Below, piece by piece: positions 1 through 10,823 of a stretch of 64,000 nucleotides of DNA (the stretch's first letter is position 1; each line of letters begins with the position of its first letter). The stretch lies in NCBI RefSeq assembly GCF_024166365.1, contig NC_064822.1, positions 108,744,823 through 108,808,822 on the forward strand. The letters are read 5' to 3'. Made by a program: the position numbers and the translations under genes. A model generated the notes under the pieces. That model was not told the DNA's origin and ran no database searches. It saw only the letters and a program-made list of their open reading frames with translations. This stretch comes from Elephas maximus indicus (lineage: Eukaryota > Chordata > Mammalia > Proboscidea > Elephantidae).

Positions 1-2580
1 TCCTGCCCGCAGAGCGCTGCCTCATTTCCTCTCTTACGCAAGGGTCTGGGTGCGGTCAGACTGGCATGGGGCAGTGTCAGCCAATTATAAGACTGGAGGC
101 CACAGGGAGGCAGGCCTGGGGGCAGCTTTTCCCATCTAAGTGGTACTGTCAACCCATTCTCAACACCCCTGTGGCACATTCCCGGCTCCCTGAACCCTAA
201 AGCGCATCCCAGTGACTCTGAGGTCAATTGGGGGGTGGACGGTGCAAGAAGGCAAACTGAATCTACTCCACCTGGACTCCCTCTTCAGCCCTGGGCTAAG
301 ACCCACCACGGGGATGCTGCTTCTGCCCATGGCAGGAACCCCTTGGCCGGACTGGCTAGGCCAGGGCAGGGGCCCCTGCTGAGGAGGAGGGGTGTGGGCT
401 CTAGGTTTTTCTCCTTTTAAAGCCCAAATTGCTGAAATTGAGGAAATTCCTGGCCAGGCTGAGCGGAGCTTCAAACAAACTCTTTATAACCGGCTGTAAA
501 CGCTCCCAGCTGCGAGGCCCAGGCTGAGAAGCCCAGGACTCTCGGTCTGACACACATCTCCCTGGAGAATGGAGAGACACACACTCTCTGAAATGACAAC
601 AGCACATAGGGCACAAACCAGGCATATCGATGGGCTTTTATACCACGACCAGACCCTGGCACAGAGGAACACACAGGCAAAAAGGCACACTCATTCGAGC
701 CGCATGAGGGAGGTGAATGCACAAGTCACAAAGCCGATACGCAACACCAGCACTGGAGTTCGTATTTGCAAGTGAGCAGCTACCACCATAAAAACACCCA
801 GCCTGCCAACACAGCACCAAGACTCCAGCCTCCAAACATGCACAAACACACCATCCGGCCCTCCCCTCAGAGGACCTCTTTCCTTCCCTGGTTTAGACAC
901 ACAGGTCTAAACTACTTTCCCTCTGAAAGTGTGTGGGAGCAGGCCCGAGGCTGGTTTTGTCTGGCTCACCAGGACCCTAGAGGCCAAATTATTAGTCCAA
1001 ATTTAAATACAAAAACATAATGCCAGCCTGAAAAGGGCTGGGGTCTCCACCCAGCCCCCACAAAAAGCCCTTCCTGGGAGATGCCTCTACCTTCGCCCCC
1101 ACCCTCACCTACCCTTGTTTCCCATCCTATTGGGCAATGAGAGGAAGATTAAGAATTCTCAAAGATTTGGTGCAAAGCAATAGTTCGAGGCTTTCTCCAC
1201 CCTTTAAATGCCACACTTTTCATTCTTGCCTCATCCCAGCCAAGACTACGGTCTCCTGTTTGCCACCTCCCTCTTCAGGCTCCCAGTCTTTAAATCTGAG
1301 CAGTTCTGTTCTAGAACCAAAGACAAAAAAAAACAGCCTAACTTGTAAACAGCGCTGCCGAGTGCCAAGGAGCGAGGCGCGTTGGCGGGGGCTCAGTGAC
1401 CCGGCGTGCGCACTCCCCCAGCGCCCGCGCCCCGCCCGCCGCCCGCCCCTTCTGAGCGTGCCCTACACCCCTCGTTCCTAGACGTCGGCACCGGGGCTGC
1501 AAGCGCAGCTCCAGTCCAGGGCAAATTTGGGGGGGTGTTTCAGGCTTCCCTCTCGGCCCCTCCCCATACCTCACCCCCGCCAAGCACTGTAGCCCAGGCT
1601 TCAAAGACGCCTCTCATCTGGACTTCATTTTTACTGCCTCTCAGTCAGTCCCCAGCTTTTTATTACCGGTCTGGAAAGGGGTTCCAGGGCCCCAGGCCTG
1701 GCATCTCCCGTTTCACAGAGGGGAGAGGATGGATATTTGGGGACCCAGTACTTGTACTCCCACTGCCATCTCCAGGCCACCCCACTGCACACACAGACTT
1801 CGCTTTAAACTTTCCGCTTCCTGCTGAAGTTGTGTGTGTTGGAGCCATAGGGAAAGTCACTGCTCTTCACACAACCGCAACACACATTTACAAACTTTTT
1901 TCTTTCTGAAATGGGGCGTGGGGGCAGAGCCCAGCTTTCTCCCTATGCGCACAGCCCCTTCCACGCCGCGCGGAGGACACACAGGATGCACTCTCGCACA
2001 CATCACTTTCCAAAACCGCCCCCGCAGCCACGCAGGGGCACACGCCCTCCCGCCCTCACGCCACAAACATCCCCCACACAGGGCCACGCGGACCTGCCAA
2101 CCCTATCCGAGGGCGACAGTCCGTGGAGAAACCCCTACACCTACACCCACACGCCCTAGGGAAGGTGCTGCATACTCCAGGGATTCGCACGCTCTGCAAA
2201 ATATCTTTTACACTCCCAGCTTCCCACACGGACTTTACAAAACGCCACCCACGGTCCTTCGGGCGGCAGACTTGCGGGCACAACTACCAACACATCTCGG
2301 TCTCTCCCTACCCCCAGGAACTCTGGAGTGGCAACAACCATACATCCTAGCTAAACACCCACCATAAAAACCACACACACTCCAAACACTATTGCACACA
2401 CCCAAAAGAGTCGCTGAGGCCCCCACGTTTAAAGGGCCAGTACCCCACTTTCCCACACCCGCCCCTCACATTTAAAGGGCCAGTATCTCCGCTTGTACCC
2501 CAGTTCTACCCGTTGCCCACGGAAAGAGTGAACCCCTGCCTCTCCTGCACCCCACACCCCATCGCCTGTCTCCGGTACCT
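1..2580 (-). other. RARG intron between the gamma-2 exon and the shared exons (partial)
   Basis: No coding exon or recognisable transposon. The many short open frames on both strands are composition effects of C-rich DNA. The stretch from 1900 to 2400 is rich in CAC and ACA trinucleotides. A 15-bp direct repeat lies at 2428-2442 and 2471-2485. The lack of repeats near a promoter is consistent with regulatory constraint, but this cannot be tested here. Confidence 0.6.
2428..2485. repeat. Short direct repeat, 15 bp, 43 bp apart
   Basis: TTTAAAGGGCCAGTA occurs at 2428-2442 and again at 2471-2485, with partly matching flanks (a CAC or CAC-like run before each). It looks like a local tandem duplication inside the first intron downstream of the gamma-2 exon. 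Confidence 0.8.
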
Positions 2581-2582
2581 AC

Positions 2583-2733
2583 ATTGCAGACTGGCGGGTT
2601 GCGGCCAGGCAAAAGGCTCAAGTCCGGCGAAACAGGAGCTGCCGGTGGCTCTGCGCAGCAAGCCGGCCCCGGGCCCCGCCGCGCCGTACAGTCGTCGCGG
2701 GCCCGGGGCAAACGTTTCCATGCAGTCGTACAT
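2583..2733 (-). CDS. RARG: RARG isoform gamma-2 first coding exon (A2 domain), partial gene
   Basis: This exon encodes the 50-residue isoform-specific N-terminus of retinoic acid receptor gamma-2, starting MYDCMETFAPGPRR and ending FAWPQPASLQ. It matches my recall of the human A2 region almost residue for residue. RARG is a ligand-activated nuclear receptor that binds DNA as a heterodimer with RXR; this exon supplies the AF-1 region. The exon ends CAA-T followed by the donor GTAGGT at 2582, leaving one base (phase 1) to start the Ser of the shared SVETQ exon. The gamma-1 exon ends in the same phase, so either can join the common exons. The start has a good Kozak context (GTCGCC before ATG). 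An in-frame ATG lies 42 bases upstream but is not used in the known protein. The common exons are beyond position 1, outside the window. Confidence 0.95.
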
Positions 2734-3700
2734 GGCGACCCGGCTTAGAGGGAAGCTGGGTGCTAGGAACACCAAGGGCCAGCAGCCGACTCCCCCTCCT
2801 CCCCTGGCGGCGCCCCGCTCCTGGAGGGGGGAGGGGGAGGGCTAGCACTCGGCGCCGGTCTGCATGGGAGGTAAGGGCTGGGCGGGGAAGAGGGGGATCC
2901 CCAGCAGGGAAAAGGGACTGGGTGGGGCGCGAAGCCGGGGCTGCCGCTACAGCTGCGGTCCGGTTCACTCTGGGCGCCTCAACAGCCAGCACTGGGGAGA
3001 CCTTTTGTAAAAGCGAAGCCCGGAGGGGTGGGGGGTGGGGCTTGGAGAGCGGAGAGGGCCGGGCACCAAGATGATCAGAGCTGGGAGTGGAGCGCACACA
3101 CTTACACATACATACAATTCGCTGCGCGGCGCGCGAGCTTGCTTAGACAAACATTCGTGCATGCGTTTATCTTGGCAGGCACCACGCAATTGCAAGCATG
3201 CGATAGTGCACATATATGCCTGCATGCACCTTAAATCATATATGCATACGCGTGTGTGCAAGCACACCTAGCTCGAGAGAACGGTTGCAAGCCATCTCTC
3301 TCCAGAGCCCGAAGGCTTTGCACGCATCTGCACTTAGGCGCGTGCCCTGGTCGAGGATGGGGGAAGGAGTGGAGGAACCAAGCACACGCATTTCCTTTTC
3401 ATAGAGTTCTACCCCTCTCGCCCGCCAACACTCCCTCTTTCACACAAGTCAATACAGGCAGGCGTGTCAAGTATGACTGGGGAGAGGAGAACGTGGCGGT
3501 CCCCTGCGCGCGGCAGTCCTCTAGTGCCTGGGGACCTGAGCTACCTACACGCCCATCCCTCTCTCATTCCCAGGCCTGGCTCCTCCTTCTCCCTACGAGC
3601 GCGCGCTTGAGGCCAAACAGTACATTCCTGCGGCTCAGCGCGCGCAGCCTCCTCCTTCCTTCCCGTCCTCCCCACCCCCGGTCCAAGGGCCGGAGCGCGC
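2734..3700 (-). other. RARG gamma-2 leader region, possibly containing an intron
   Basis: Between the P2 promoter and the gamma-2 ATG. A possible acceptor on the minus strand ends with CAG at 2860-2862 after a pyrimidine-rich run, which would start the coding exon at 2859. No matching donor is certain. The segment 3110-3270 is dense in alternating purine-pyrimidine sequence and short palindromes. No repeat family was recognised. Confidence 0.4.
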
Positions 3701-3960
3701 TCCCGCCGTGAACTCTCCGGGAACCCCCCTCGGGGCGGGTGGCCGGGCGCGCTCACCTCCTCCTGACCCGGCCCCGCCCCACCCCGCCCAGGCCGTCGCC
3801 AGCGCTGCCGCGGAGTCCCCCCGCCCCCTCCAGCTCGGCCCAGAGTCTACCCCTCCTAGCCGAAGCTGTGCTCCCTCCGCCGCGTCCCGGGCCGCCTCCC
3901 TCCAAGTCTTCGAAGCGCCATCCCACGACTGACGCTCCCTAGCGCCTCAAATGCCTCTCT
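3560..3960 (-). promoter_or_regulatory. RARG: RARG gamma-2 (P2) promoter region
   Basis: GC-rich, CpG-containing stretch around the DR5 element with several Sp1-type GC boxes. By analogy with the mouse gene, transcription should start a little below 3753 and run leftward. The exact start site cannot be read from the sequence. The 5' leader to the ATG at 2733 would then be about 0.9-1 kb unless spliced. Confidence 0.6.
3753..3769 (-). promoter_or_regulatory. Retinoic acid response element (DR5) of the RARG gamma-2 promoter
   Basis: The minus strand reads GGGTCAGGAGGAGGTGA, two hexamer half-sites spaced by five bases. This is the form I recall for the mouse RAR-gamma-2 promoter, whose RARE is described as embedded in Sp1 sites. 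Here it is flanked by GC boxes (CCCCGCCCC and CCCCGCCC at about 3771-3789, and CGGGGCGGG at 3731-3739). The element would let retinoic acid receptors induce their own gamma-2 transcript. The gamma-2 ATG lies about 1 kb downstream on the minus strand. Confidence 0.85.
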
Positions 3961-4019
3961 CACTGCCTCTTCCTCGAATGTTATACTTCACTTTCATACC
4001 ATTAAACTACCCCCAAAAC

Positions 4020-4240
4020 TGTCCCTTCAGTGCCAAGTGAGCCTCGGACGAAATTGCCCTCCAGAGTGCCAAGAGTTTCTACTACGCCAGTTGCCCCCAA
4101 AGTGCCAAGTGCCCCCTCGGCAATAACAGCACTTCTGTCCTCAGGGTTATTAAATACCCGCACCACAGGCAACAACTGCCCCTCTTCCCCTTCAGCGCCG
4201 CGCCACACTTAAAACTTAGTGCCCCTCAAATCTCCAAGGA
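4020..4240. repeat. Degenerate short repeat around AGTGCCAAG
   Basis: The motif AGTGCCAAG recurs at about 4029, 4068 and 4101, with AGTGCCCC near 4219, spaced by about 35-40 bases and followed each time by C-rich sequence. It resembles a decayed minisatellite just upstream of the P2 promoter. Low copy number makes this tentative. Confidence 0.4.
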
Positions 4241-4249
4241 TCGCTTCAC

Positions 4250-4640
4250 CGTTCCCCGGGTTGCCCCTTCCGGGCACTGAGCGCCCTCGCTCGGCGGAGG
4301 GGGTGAGGGGGGCGGGGGTTTGGCCACGTCATGAGTTTGCCCGTGCCGGGCCGAATCGGGGGCCCTAGCCCGGGGACAGCGCCAGCGGCGGCGACTCCCG
4401 GAAACCACCCCCTCCCCCGCACCCCACCCGCCGTCCTCCCGGCCGCCCGGCGGGCCTGCCCAGCCGGCTCTGTCAGCGCCGCTCGCACGGGGAGCGTCGG
4501 GGGAGCGGGAACGGGAGCGGCGCCCGGCCCGGCCCCTTCCCCCGCCCGGCGGCGGTGGCTGGGCCAGGGCGGGGCGCACTTTTCTAAGAATCTGTTGTAC
4601 CGGGCGGGGGGCACATTGGGGTGCTGCAGGAGTGGGGGGC
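4250..4640. other. CpG-rich segment upstream of the RARG P2 promoter
   Basis: Very GC-rich, with many CpGs, GC boxes and a CACGTCA (CREB/ATF-like) motif at about 4325-4331. It could be part of the P2 CpG island or a separate start. A long minus-strand open frame across 4226-5095 is proline- and arginine-rich and is explained by base composition. Confidence 0.5.
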
Positions 4641-7600
4641 CAGTTTGGAAGAATAAAGAGCAGGAAGGGGTGCCAGAGTAGGGAGGAAGGCGGGCGAGGA
4701 GGAGGGGCCCGGGTGGCTGCCGGGGACTGAGAGGTGGCAGGGCTGGGGGGCAGGGCTGGGAAGGAAGGCCGGGCTTGCGGATGGGGGGGACGCGGGGTGG
4801 CAGGGCTGACTGTGGGGTTTGAAGCAGGGATGGAGAGGGAATGCAGTGTTCTTTTCAAACCTGAGTGAGCTCTCGTTCTTGCCCCTGAGCCCCAAATACC
4901 CCACTTCGGAATCCAGCCCCCCCCCCAAAAAAGGGGGTGATACATTTCTGAACTGGAATTTGGCCAGTGGCAACAACATAAATACGAAATGGAGAGCACC
5001 CCAAAAACAAAGGCGAATGAGCCCTGATTAGTCAACTTCAGGCTGTCAGTCAGTCTCCCCCCCACCTTCCCCCTCCGAAATCTGAAAGATCCCAATTAAG
5101 TCAGGCCTGCCTGGTTGGTAATTAGAACCAGAAGTGGCCAGGCCACACGGAGGGGGGTTGGGAGTAGGGCACAGGAGGAGTAGGGGGAGGGCTTCAGGAA
5201 GCCATGAGTCCTCAGTGGCCCCCCTTTCTTTTCACCAGATGCACCCCACTCCTCATCACCCATCTGTGTGCGCTTCCCAGGCATCGCAGGGAGAAGGGGG
5301 CTTTTGGGATTATGCATTAGGGTGTCTGGCCCACCCTTCCCATCAACTCCAAGTCCAAGTTCTAGACAGACTTAGTACAACCTTGGGGAGAATATAAGAG
5401 GATGGGGGGAATCTAGTGCCCCCACTTTTCCCCAAAGTCCCCCCAGCCCTTATTGCAGCAATTAGACCCATTAGCCTTCTAGCATTTCATGGGAACCAGA
5501 TGTTCTCCGCCAGTCTGGTGGGAGTATAAGGGGGGGCTGCTGCCTGACTCACCCCCTTCCCTATGATCCCCACCACCAAGGAGCACCCCCACCTCCAGTA
5601 AGAGCCTCACAAAGGCAAGGTCCCAGAGGCAAACAGGACTGTACCCCTCCCCACCAACAAGGCTATTAGCTAGCACTCAGAGTCTTGCACCGTCAACCTT
5701 CAGAGTCCCTACCACCCTGGCAAGGATGAGTCTGGCCAGCGAGGGACTGTGGGGGAGAGACAACTAACTCCTTATGCCCCCCTTTCTGAATAGGGCTTAA
5801 GGATAACTGGCTCTGAATTCCTCTAGCTAAATTCTCCTTTTCTTACAAAACCCTCACTCAAAAATTGAAGAGTGGGCATTTCAAAGCAAAGCAGGCCCTG
5901 CCTGCCTCAAAGGGTAAATCCTAACTTTGGAGTCCCACCTGAAGGGTGGATAGCCCAGGGCTATGGGAGGGGTCTCTGGAGGAGGGGACAGCAGAAGCAG
6001 GGGGGGAGTAGGGAGGTGTGAATGGAGGACGGGGCCCAAAGCAGGGATGTGAGGAGCACTGGGTAGGATGGGGGCTGGGACCGGGTAGGGGGCCAGGAGA
6101 GGGGGGTGCAGCCTGGGCCCCAGCGGCGGCGGCTTGCCCAGCTCCCCCCGCCGGAGAGGTTTCCTGTTGTAATCAAAGCCCCGTTTGTGTCGGCCTAGAG
6201 CTGGAGCTGGAGGAGGAGAGAGCAGGGGAGGGGAGGGGAAAGGAGGCAGTAGGCTGGGGTTTTTTCCTAGAGAAGGCCTCACTGCCGCTGTTTGCCACCC
6301 CTACCCGCCTGCTTGTTCTCCTTGCCTCTCCCAGCATCTGGGTTCTCCCTGTATCTGCGCCTTTTGGCCTGTGTATCTCTCCCTCATCTTGTTTCGGTCT
6401 GTGAGTCTCTCTTTTTCAGTTTCCTTAAAGTAGGACTCTTTCTTTCCTTGTGCCAGCCTGTCCTCAGTTTCTCCATGTGACTTAATGTAGTGAAATCAGA
6501 GCTGTGTGCTTGTCCCATACACACAGTCCGATGGCTGGGGCACCATCACCAGGGACAAAGGACAAACTGAGCCAGGTCCTCAGAACCACAGCTATCTCCT
6601 CGAAAGGAGGAGAGCAAGGCTTCCTTTCCCTCCTATCGCACTCCGTTCCCCTGTACTTTTGATAAAGTAAACATACAACATACTAGTGTTCACGTGGAGA
6701 TACGGGGACACAGACACCAAGGTTTCATGTACACACACACACCCCTCTGCTTTCTCATGCACACAGGCCTGTGCTTGCCTGGCCAGGACATGCTCTCCTC
6801 ACCTCTCCCTTCCTCCTCTGCATGGTTCTGAGATGCCTGCCTCACCCACTCCGGCCCCTGGAGAGCCCCAAGAGGTGGGGCAGGACTGCTTTTCTCAACA
6901 AGGAGATCCCTGAGGTGCCAGGGACCCAGCAATAGAATCTAGGAGCCAATCCCAGGGAGAAGTTCCAGGCTCCTTCTCAGACTACTCTGCCTCTCATAGA
7001 ATAAGAAACACAGGGTGATGAGAGAGACACAGACCCTAGGTGAGTATGGCTTTGGCATCAGACGTAAGCTTCTAATGCCTCTCCATTGGATGGTGCGAGG
7101 CGAAAAGGGACTGCAGGTCAGAGAAATGAGCAACAGCACCCTCTCACTCTGGCTACCCTGACTTTGGGAGATTACCCAAACTCCAGAATCCCTCCCCCCT
7201 CCTCTGCCTCCCTCTCTACTACCACAAAGCACTGCATGCCCCACCCCCTCCAAACATGTCCCACCCCCTCCAAGCCTTCTGGGCCAAAGCCTCCCCTTCC
7301 TCCCTACCCCAACACTGCCTCTCTGCCCAGGCCTGTTCCCCTCTGCCAGCCGCACCCTCCCCAGCTACCTGCCCTAGTTCTGGCTCCTCCCTCAGATTTC
7401 TCCTCGCAGCCCCCCTCCTTCAGGGCAGCCTTTGGGGATGGACCCCTTCCCTCCCTTAACCTCACTTTGAACCCTGACCTAGATGTCAACATGTCCAGGG
7501 CACAGGGGCACAAGGAGAACTTTGCTGGGGACTGACTATTGGCTCTCAGGATTTTCCCCAGCCATTCCCACCCCACTACCATTCTTGTTCTCTTCTCCCT

Positions 7601-8114
7601 CCTAACTTCAGCTCCTTTAGTTGCCTCTCCCAGAACCTAGGAGAAATCAAGTCCCAAGAGACTGAGTTATATGGTTCCCTGCAAGAAGTATATTCATGTG
7701 GGGAGAGTGGTTCCATCCCACCTCCCCAGGCCCCTGGGACAGACTCATGGAGGTGAAAAAGGGGTAGGGAGAAGCCCAGCTGGGGCTTCCAAAAAGGGGG
7801 TCTTTGTGCTCTCTTGCTCACCTGCATGCCCCCCAAATAACCCCTGTTGGACTACAGACATGCCACTGGCAGGCCTCACCGAACACCAGACACACCATCA
7901 GCAGCCCTATTAAATACCTCCTTACTCCTCACACTGACTCTTTGTTGCACACACAGGAATTTTGTATATGAACAGAGTCTCAGGAAGATGTCGTGCATAC
8001 ACACTGCACGTGGTCTTCCCACATTTGCACACATGTGCTTACAAACACACACACCTTCTCCAGATGAGCACATTCTTTCCAGTGGAGCTGCCAGCCTAGT
8101 CTAGTTACCCCCTT

Positions 8115-8156
<42 letters not shown>

Positions 8157-9250
8157 CGAGTGCCCCCCTCTTGAAGGCAGGGTCCCTTCTCTTCCACTTC
8201 TTTCCTTAAGTTTGTGGAGCAATAAAGGATATGTCTTTTCTCTTTTTTATCTTTTCATCTCTGTCTCTGTCTCTCTAGAACTGTTACTCTCTCTTAATTT
8301 CTTTTCCAGTCACTTTCCCTTCTTTTCAAGTGAGGCCTTCTCTTCAACAGCTGACATGCTGACCCTTTACCCCACTAAACCTAGCATGCCAGCCCCCCAG
8401 GCCATTGGCTCCCCCACCAGTAATGGCCTGGCTAGGAGGAATAACTATAAAGTGAGAGGAGAGGGGACCCAGAGGAGGAGAAGCTCAAGCTTTGCCTGGC
8501 TGTCAGCACTCAAAGGCTTAGCCCAAAGAGGGCAGGCTTGGGGAACAAGTAGGGATCTGCACGGTGCGTGGGCAATATGCCAGACCTGGAGGGAGAGGAG
8601 GAGTCCAGAACCCACATGACTGGAAGAGAAGATGCTTCTGGAATACCCTCTCCACCTCCCCAGATTACTTGTGGCGTAAGAGCCATCTTCTTTGCGACTG
8701 TTTGCATCCTTCCCAGAACCAAGCAGGAGAGTCTCCTGAGCCCACACATCTTTGGACACCTAGCACTAGATTTCTTCTTTTTTGCAACCTCCTCCTAATT
8801 CAGAACAATTTCACCTCTTAATCACAGAGCCACCTGACTGGCCTCCAGACTCTTCTACTTCCCAGTCCAGCTTCCCCCACCTGCCACTGCATGCAGACAG
8901 CAGCCTCAGACTTCACCAGACCCGCCCTTGGCTGCCCGCGCAAAGGTGTTCTCCTCTGCGAGTTGACTGACTCAGTAAGAAATGTCAGCCTTCAGCCAGC
9001 TACACTTTCTAGATCCCCAATTTTAGGCCTGCCACTTCCTCATCCTATTTGAACAGGAGACCTCACATTTGCAAATACTTCGTTTGCTCCATCCCACTGC
9101 CATCCAAACCCCCTCATTACCACCACTGCCACCTTCTACATTAGATCAAACCCTGCCTTCTTTCCTAATTGGGGTGCCAATTTTCTGTATCACCCACCCT
9201 CCAAGTGCCCTCCTGTTTCCACTTGCCCTCATCTCCCAAGATCCCTGAGA
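4640..9250 (-). other. RARG intron between the A1 and A2 exons
   Basis: No further exon recognised. The interval is nearly free of young transposons apart from a CA microsatellite at 8116-8154. Two patches look regulatory by composition: 5015-5130 with TAATTA and TGATTAG homeobox-type motifs, and 6120-6190 with a GC-rich block followed by TAATCAAAG, a TCF/LEF-type site. Neither can be confirmed without comparison between species. Confidence 0.5.
8116..8154. repeat. CA dinucleotide microsatellite
   Basis: About 19 uninterrupted CA units in the RARG intron between the two alternative first coding exons. Confidence 0.95.
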
Positions 9251-9255
9251 CTCAC

Positions 9256-9439
9256 ACAGAGAGGCCATCTCCTTGGGGAGGTCAGGCTGGCCCAGGCCCC
9301 GGAAGCTAGGGCTCAGCATCTCGAATGGTGGAGACCCTCTGAGTGCTCCTGGGAAGGCAAAGGGGAAGCCAGCCCCTGGGTAGCCAGATCCAGGCCCCAG
9401 GGCACTAGTTGCAAAAAGTCGCTCCTTATTGGTGGCCAT
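9256..9439 (-). CDS. RARG: RARG isoform gamma-1 A-domain exon (A1), partial gene
   Basis: This encodes the 61-residue gamma-1 A domain, starting [17 protein letters not shown] and ending PKEMASL. It matches human RARG isoform 1, with small changes near residues 11-12. The exon ends with one spare T before the donor GTGAGT at 9255, the same phase as the gamma-2 exon. Upstream, a strong acceptor (pyrimidine tract then TAG ending at 9588) marks the exon start at 9587, which gives about 148 bases of 5' UTR in this exon. The product is the N-terminal transactivation region of a retinoic-acid-dependent transcription factor that acts in the nucleus with RXR. The next exon, with the zinc fingers, lies to the left of the window, so both isoform starts are in the window but no DNA-binding domain is. 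Confidence 0.96.
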
Positions 9440-9587
9440 GGCAGCAGCGGTGTGTGAAGCTGAGTCCCCTGGGGTCTGCGGTGGGTAGGGGTGATCTTCA
9501 GCCACAGCCCCCGCCCATACCCACTGCCCCAGCTTGGGAGGCTCCGTGCCCGCCCTGCCTGGCCTGCTCACTGGGGCTCCAAGAGTC
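9440..9587 (-). other. RARG: 5' UTR part of the RARG gamma-1 A1 exon
   Basis: Untranslated portion of the A1 exon between the acceptor at 9588-9589 and the ATG at 9439. The reading frame stays open upstream into the intron and would give a hydrophobic [13 protein letters not shown] run. That run lies in the pyrimidine tract of the acceptor, so it is intronic and not a signal peptide. Confidence 0.75.
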
Positions 9588-9834
9588 CTAGGAAGAAACA
9601 GAAAAAGGGGGAGTAAGAGAATGGTCACTTTGAGGTTCCAACTGACCCCTCTCTCAGTTGAAGCCTTGTCCCTCTGTGCTACTCCTGTTTGTTCTGCTCA
9701 GGCTCAGGGGCATGGTAGAGGGGTAAAAGAGGCAGGGCAGGGGGCTATGCAGCTCGGAGAAACTCTCCAGATTAGCTCCAGGAAGTGTAAACTGAGGTTC
9801 AGAGGTGAATAATGGTCTGAGGACTCCTAGGCTG

Positions 9835-10065
9835 AGAAGCGGCCACTTATTACACACCCACTGTATGCTGGGCACTTGATAAGCACCCACTGTATGCCGG
9901 GCACTGGGCTGGACATTTGATTTAAGCTTCACATGAATCCTGTGAAATAGGAACTATGATTCCCATTTTTGCAGGCCAGGAAACTATGGTTAAATGGCTG
10001 GGTTACGGTCACATGGCTGTAAACGGTGGGTGGTGGAGCCAAGATTCAAACTCTCTACCACCCTG
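9835..10065 (+). repeat. MIR SINE
   Basis: Shows the MIR landmarks in order: CACTGTATGCTGGGCACT, a segment of the type CCCATTTTTGCAGG, and the GGTCACATGGCTGTAAA part. The 5' landmark appears twice in a short tandem copy (9854 and 9887). Confidence 0.75.
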
Positions 10066-10087
10066 GAGATACATACATATATATATA

Positions 10088-10270
10088 TAGGTAAAGCACC
10101 TGGCTGCTCACTGAAAGGTTGGAGGTTCGAACCCACCCAGTGGCTCCGAGGGAGGAAGACCTAGTGATATGCTCTGATAAGATAACACCCCAGAAAACCC
10201 TATGGGCAATTCTATTCCATCACACGGTGTTGCTATGAATCTGAATCTATTTGATGACACTAACAACAAC
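10088..10270 (+). mobile_element. AfroSINE, older subfamily with AAC tail
   Basis: tRNA-like head (GGTTCGAACCCACCCAG B-box region at about 10123-10139), middle GGAGGAAGACCTAG segment and a tail ending GACACTAACAACAAC. It follows a short TA run. The AAC-repeat tail matches the 3' end of the RTE LINE at 38.3 kb. Confidence 0.85.
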
Positions 10271-10354
10271 TGCATACATTTATACATACATCTGTTGTAA
10301 CTTTGGGGCCCTTTAACTCCTGGGAAAGAACTATAGTGTAATGTTTAGGAGCAC

Positions 10355-10556
10355 AAATTCTACAGCCAGACTATTTGAATTGCTATCGCCACCACTTGCT
10401 AGCTGTGGGACCCTGAGCCTGTTACTGAAATTCTCTGGGCCTCGGTTTCCTCATATGTAAAACATGAATAGTAATAATAGAGCCCAGGTCATAAGATTAT
10501 TGTTAAGATTAAATAATCTATGGGAAGTGTTCAGGATAAAGTAGGGCACATTCTAA
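10355..10556 (-). repeat. MIR SINE
   Basis: Minus-strand MIR: the plus strand carries the typical complement, including CTCTGGGCCTCGGTTTCCTCATATGTAAAA at about 10433-10462. Confidence 0.75.
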
Positions 10557-10567
10557 ATGCTATATAA

Positions 10568-10768
10568 ACCAGTTGCCATGGGGTCAACACTGACTCATAA
10601 TGACCCCATGTGTGTCAGAGTAGAGCTATGCTACACAGGGTTTTCAATGGCTGATTTTTTTGAAGTAGATTGCCAGGCCTTTCTTCTGAGGCACTTCTGG
10701 GTGGACTCGAACTTCCAACCTTTCAGTTAGCAGATGAGCACATTAACTGTTTGCACCAAATTAGCGCC
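10568..10768 (-). mobile_element. AfroSINE with 13-bp target-site duplication
   Basis: Reverse-strand copy of the older subfamily. The flanking direct repeat AAATGCTATATAA is exact at 10555-10567 and 10769-10781. The plus strand shows GACTCATAATGACCCC and the complement of the tRNA-like head. Confidence 0.9.
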
Positions 10769-10823
10769 AAATGCTATATAAGTATCTCATATTATTTTTC
10801 TTTGTACCTTCTCTTTTTCCATA

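Noticed and set aside
2858-2880. Plus-strand donor-like ATGGGAG-GTAAGG near the gamma-2 exon
   Set aside because: No plus-strand exon is supported here, and the site overlaps a possible minus-strand acceptor. The resemblance is coincidental.
4226-5095. 289-codon minus-strand open frame
   Set aside because: Pro/Arg/Ser-rich product of a GC-rich, CpG-bearing stretch, with overlapping open frames on both strands and no domain. It spans the region upstream of RARG P2 with no splice or family signal.
9440-9628. Hydrophobic N-terminal extension ([13 protein letters not shown]) in frame with RARG gamma-1
   Set aside because: It is read from the polypyrimidine tract and acceptor of the A1 exon, so it is intronic. 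RARG is a nuclear protein without a signal peptide.
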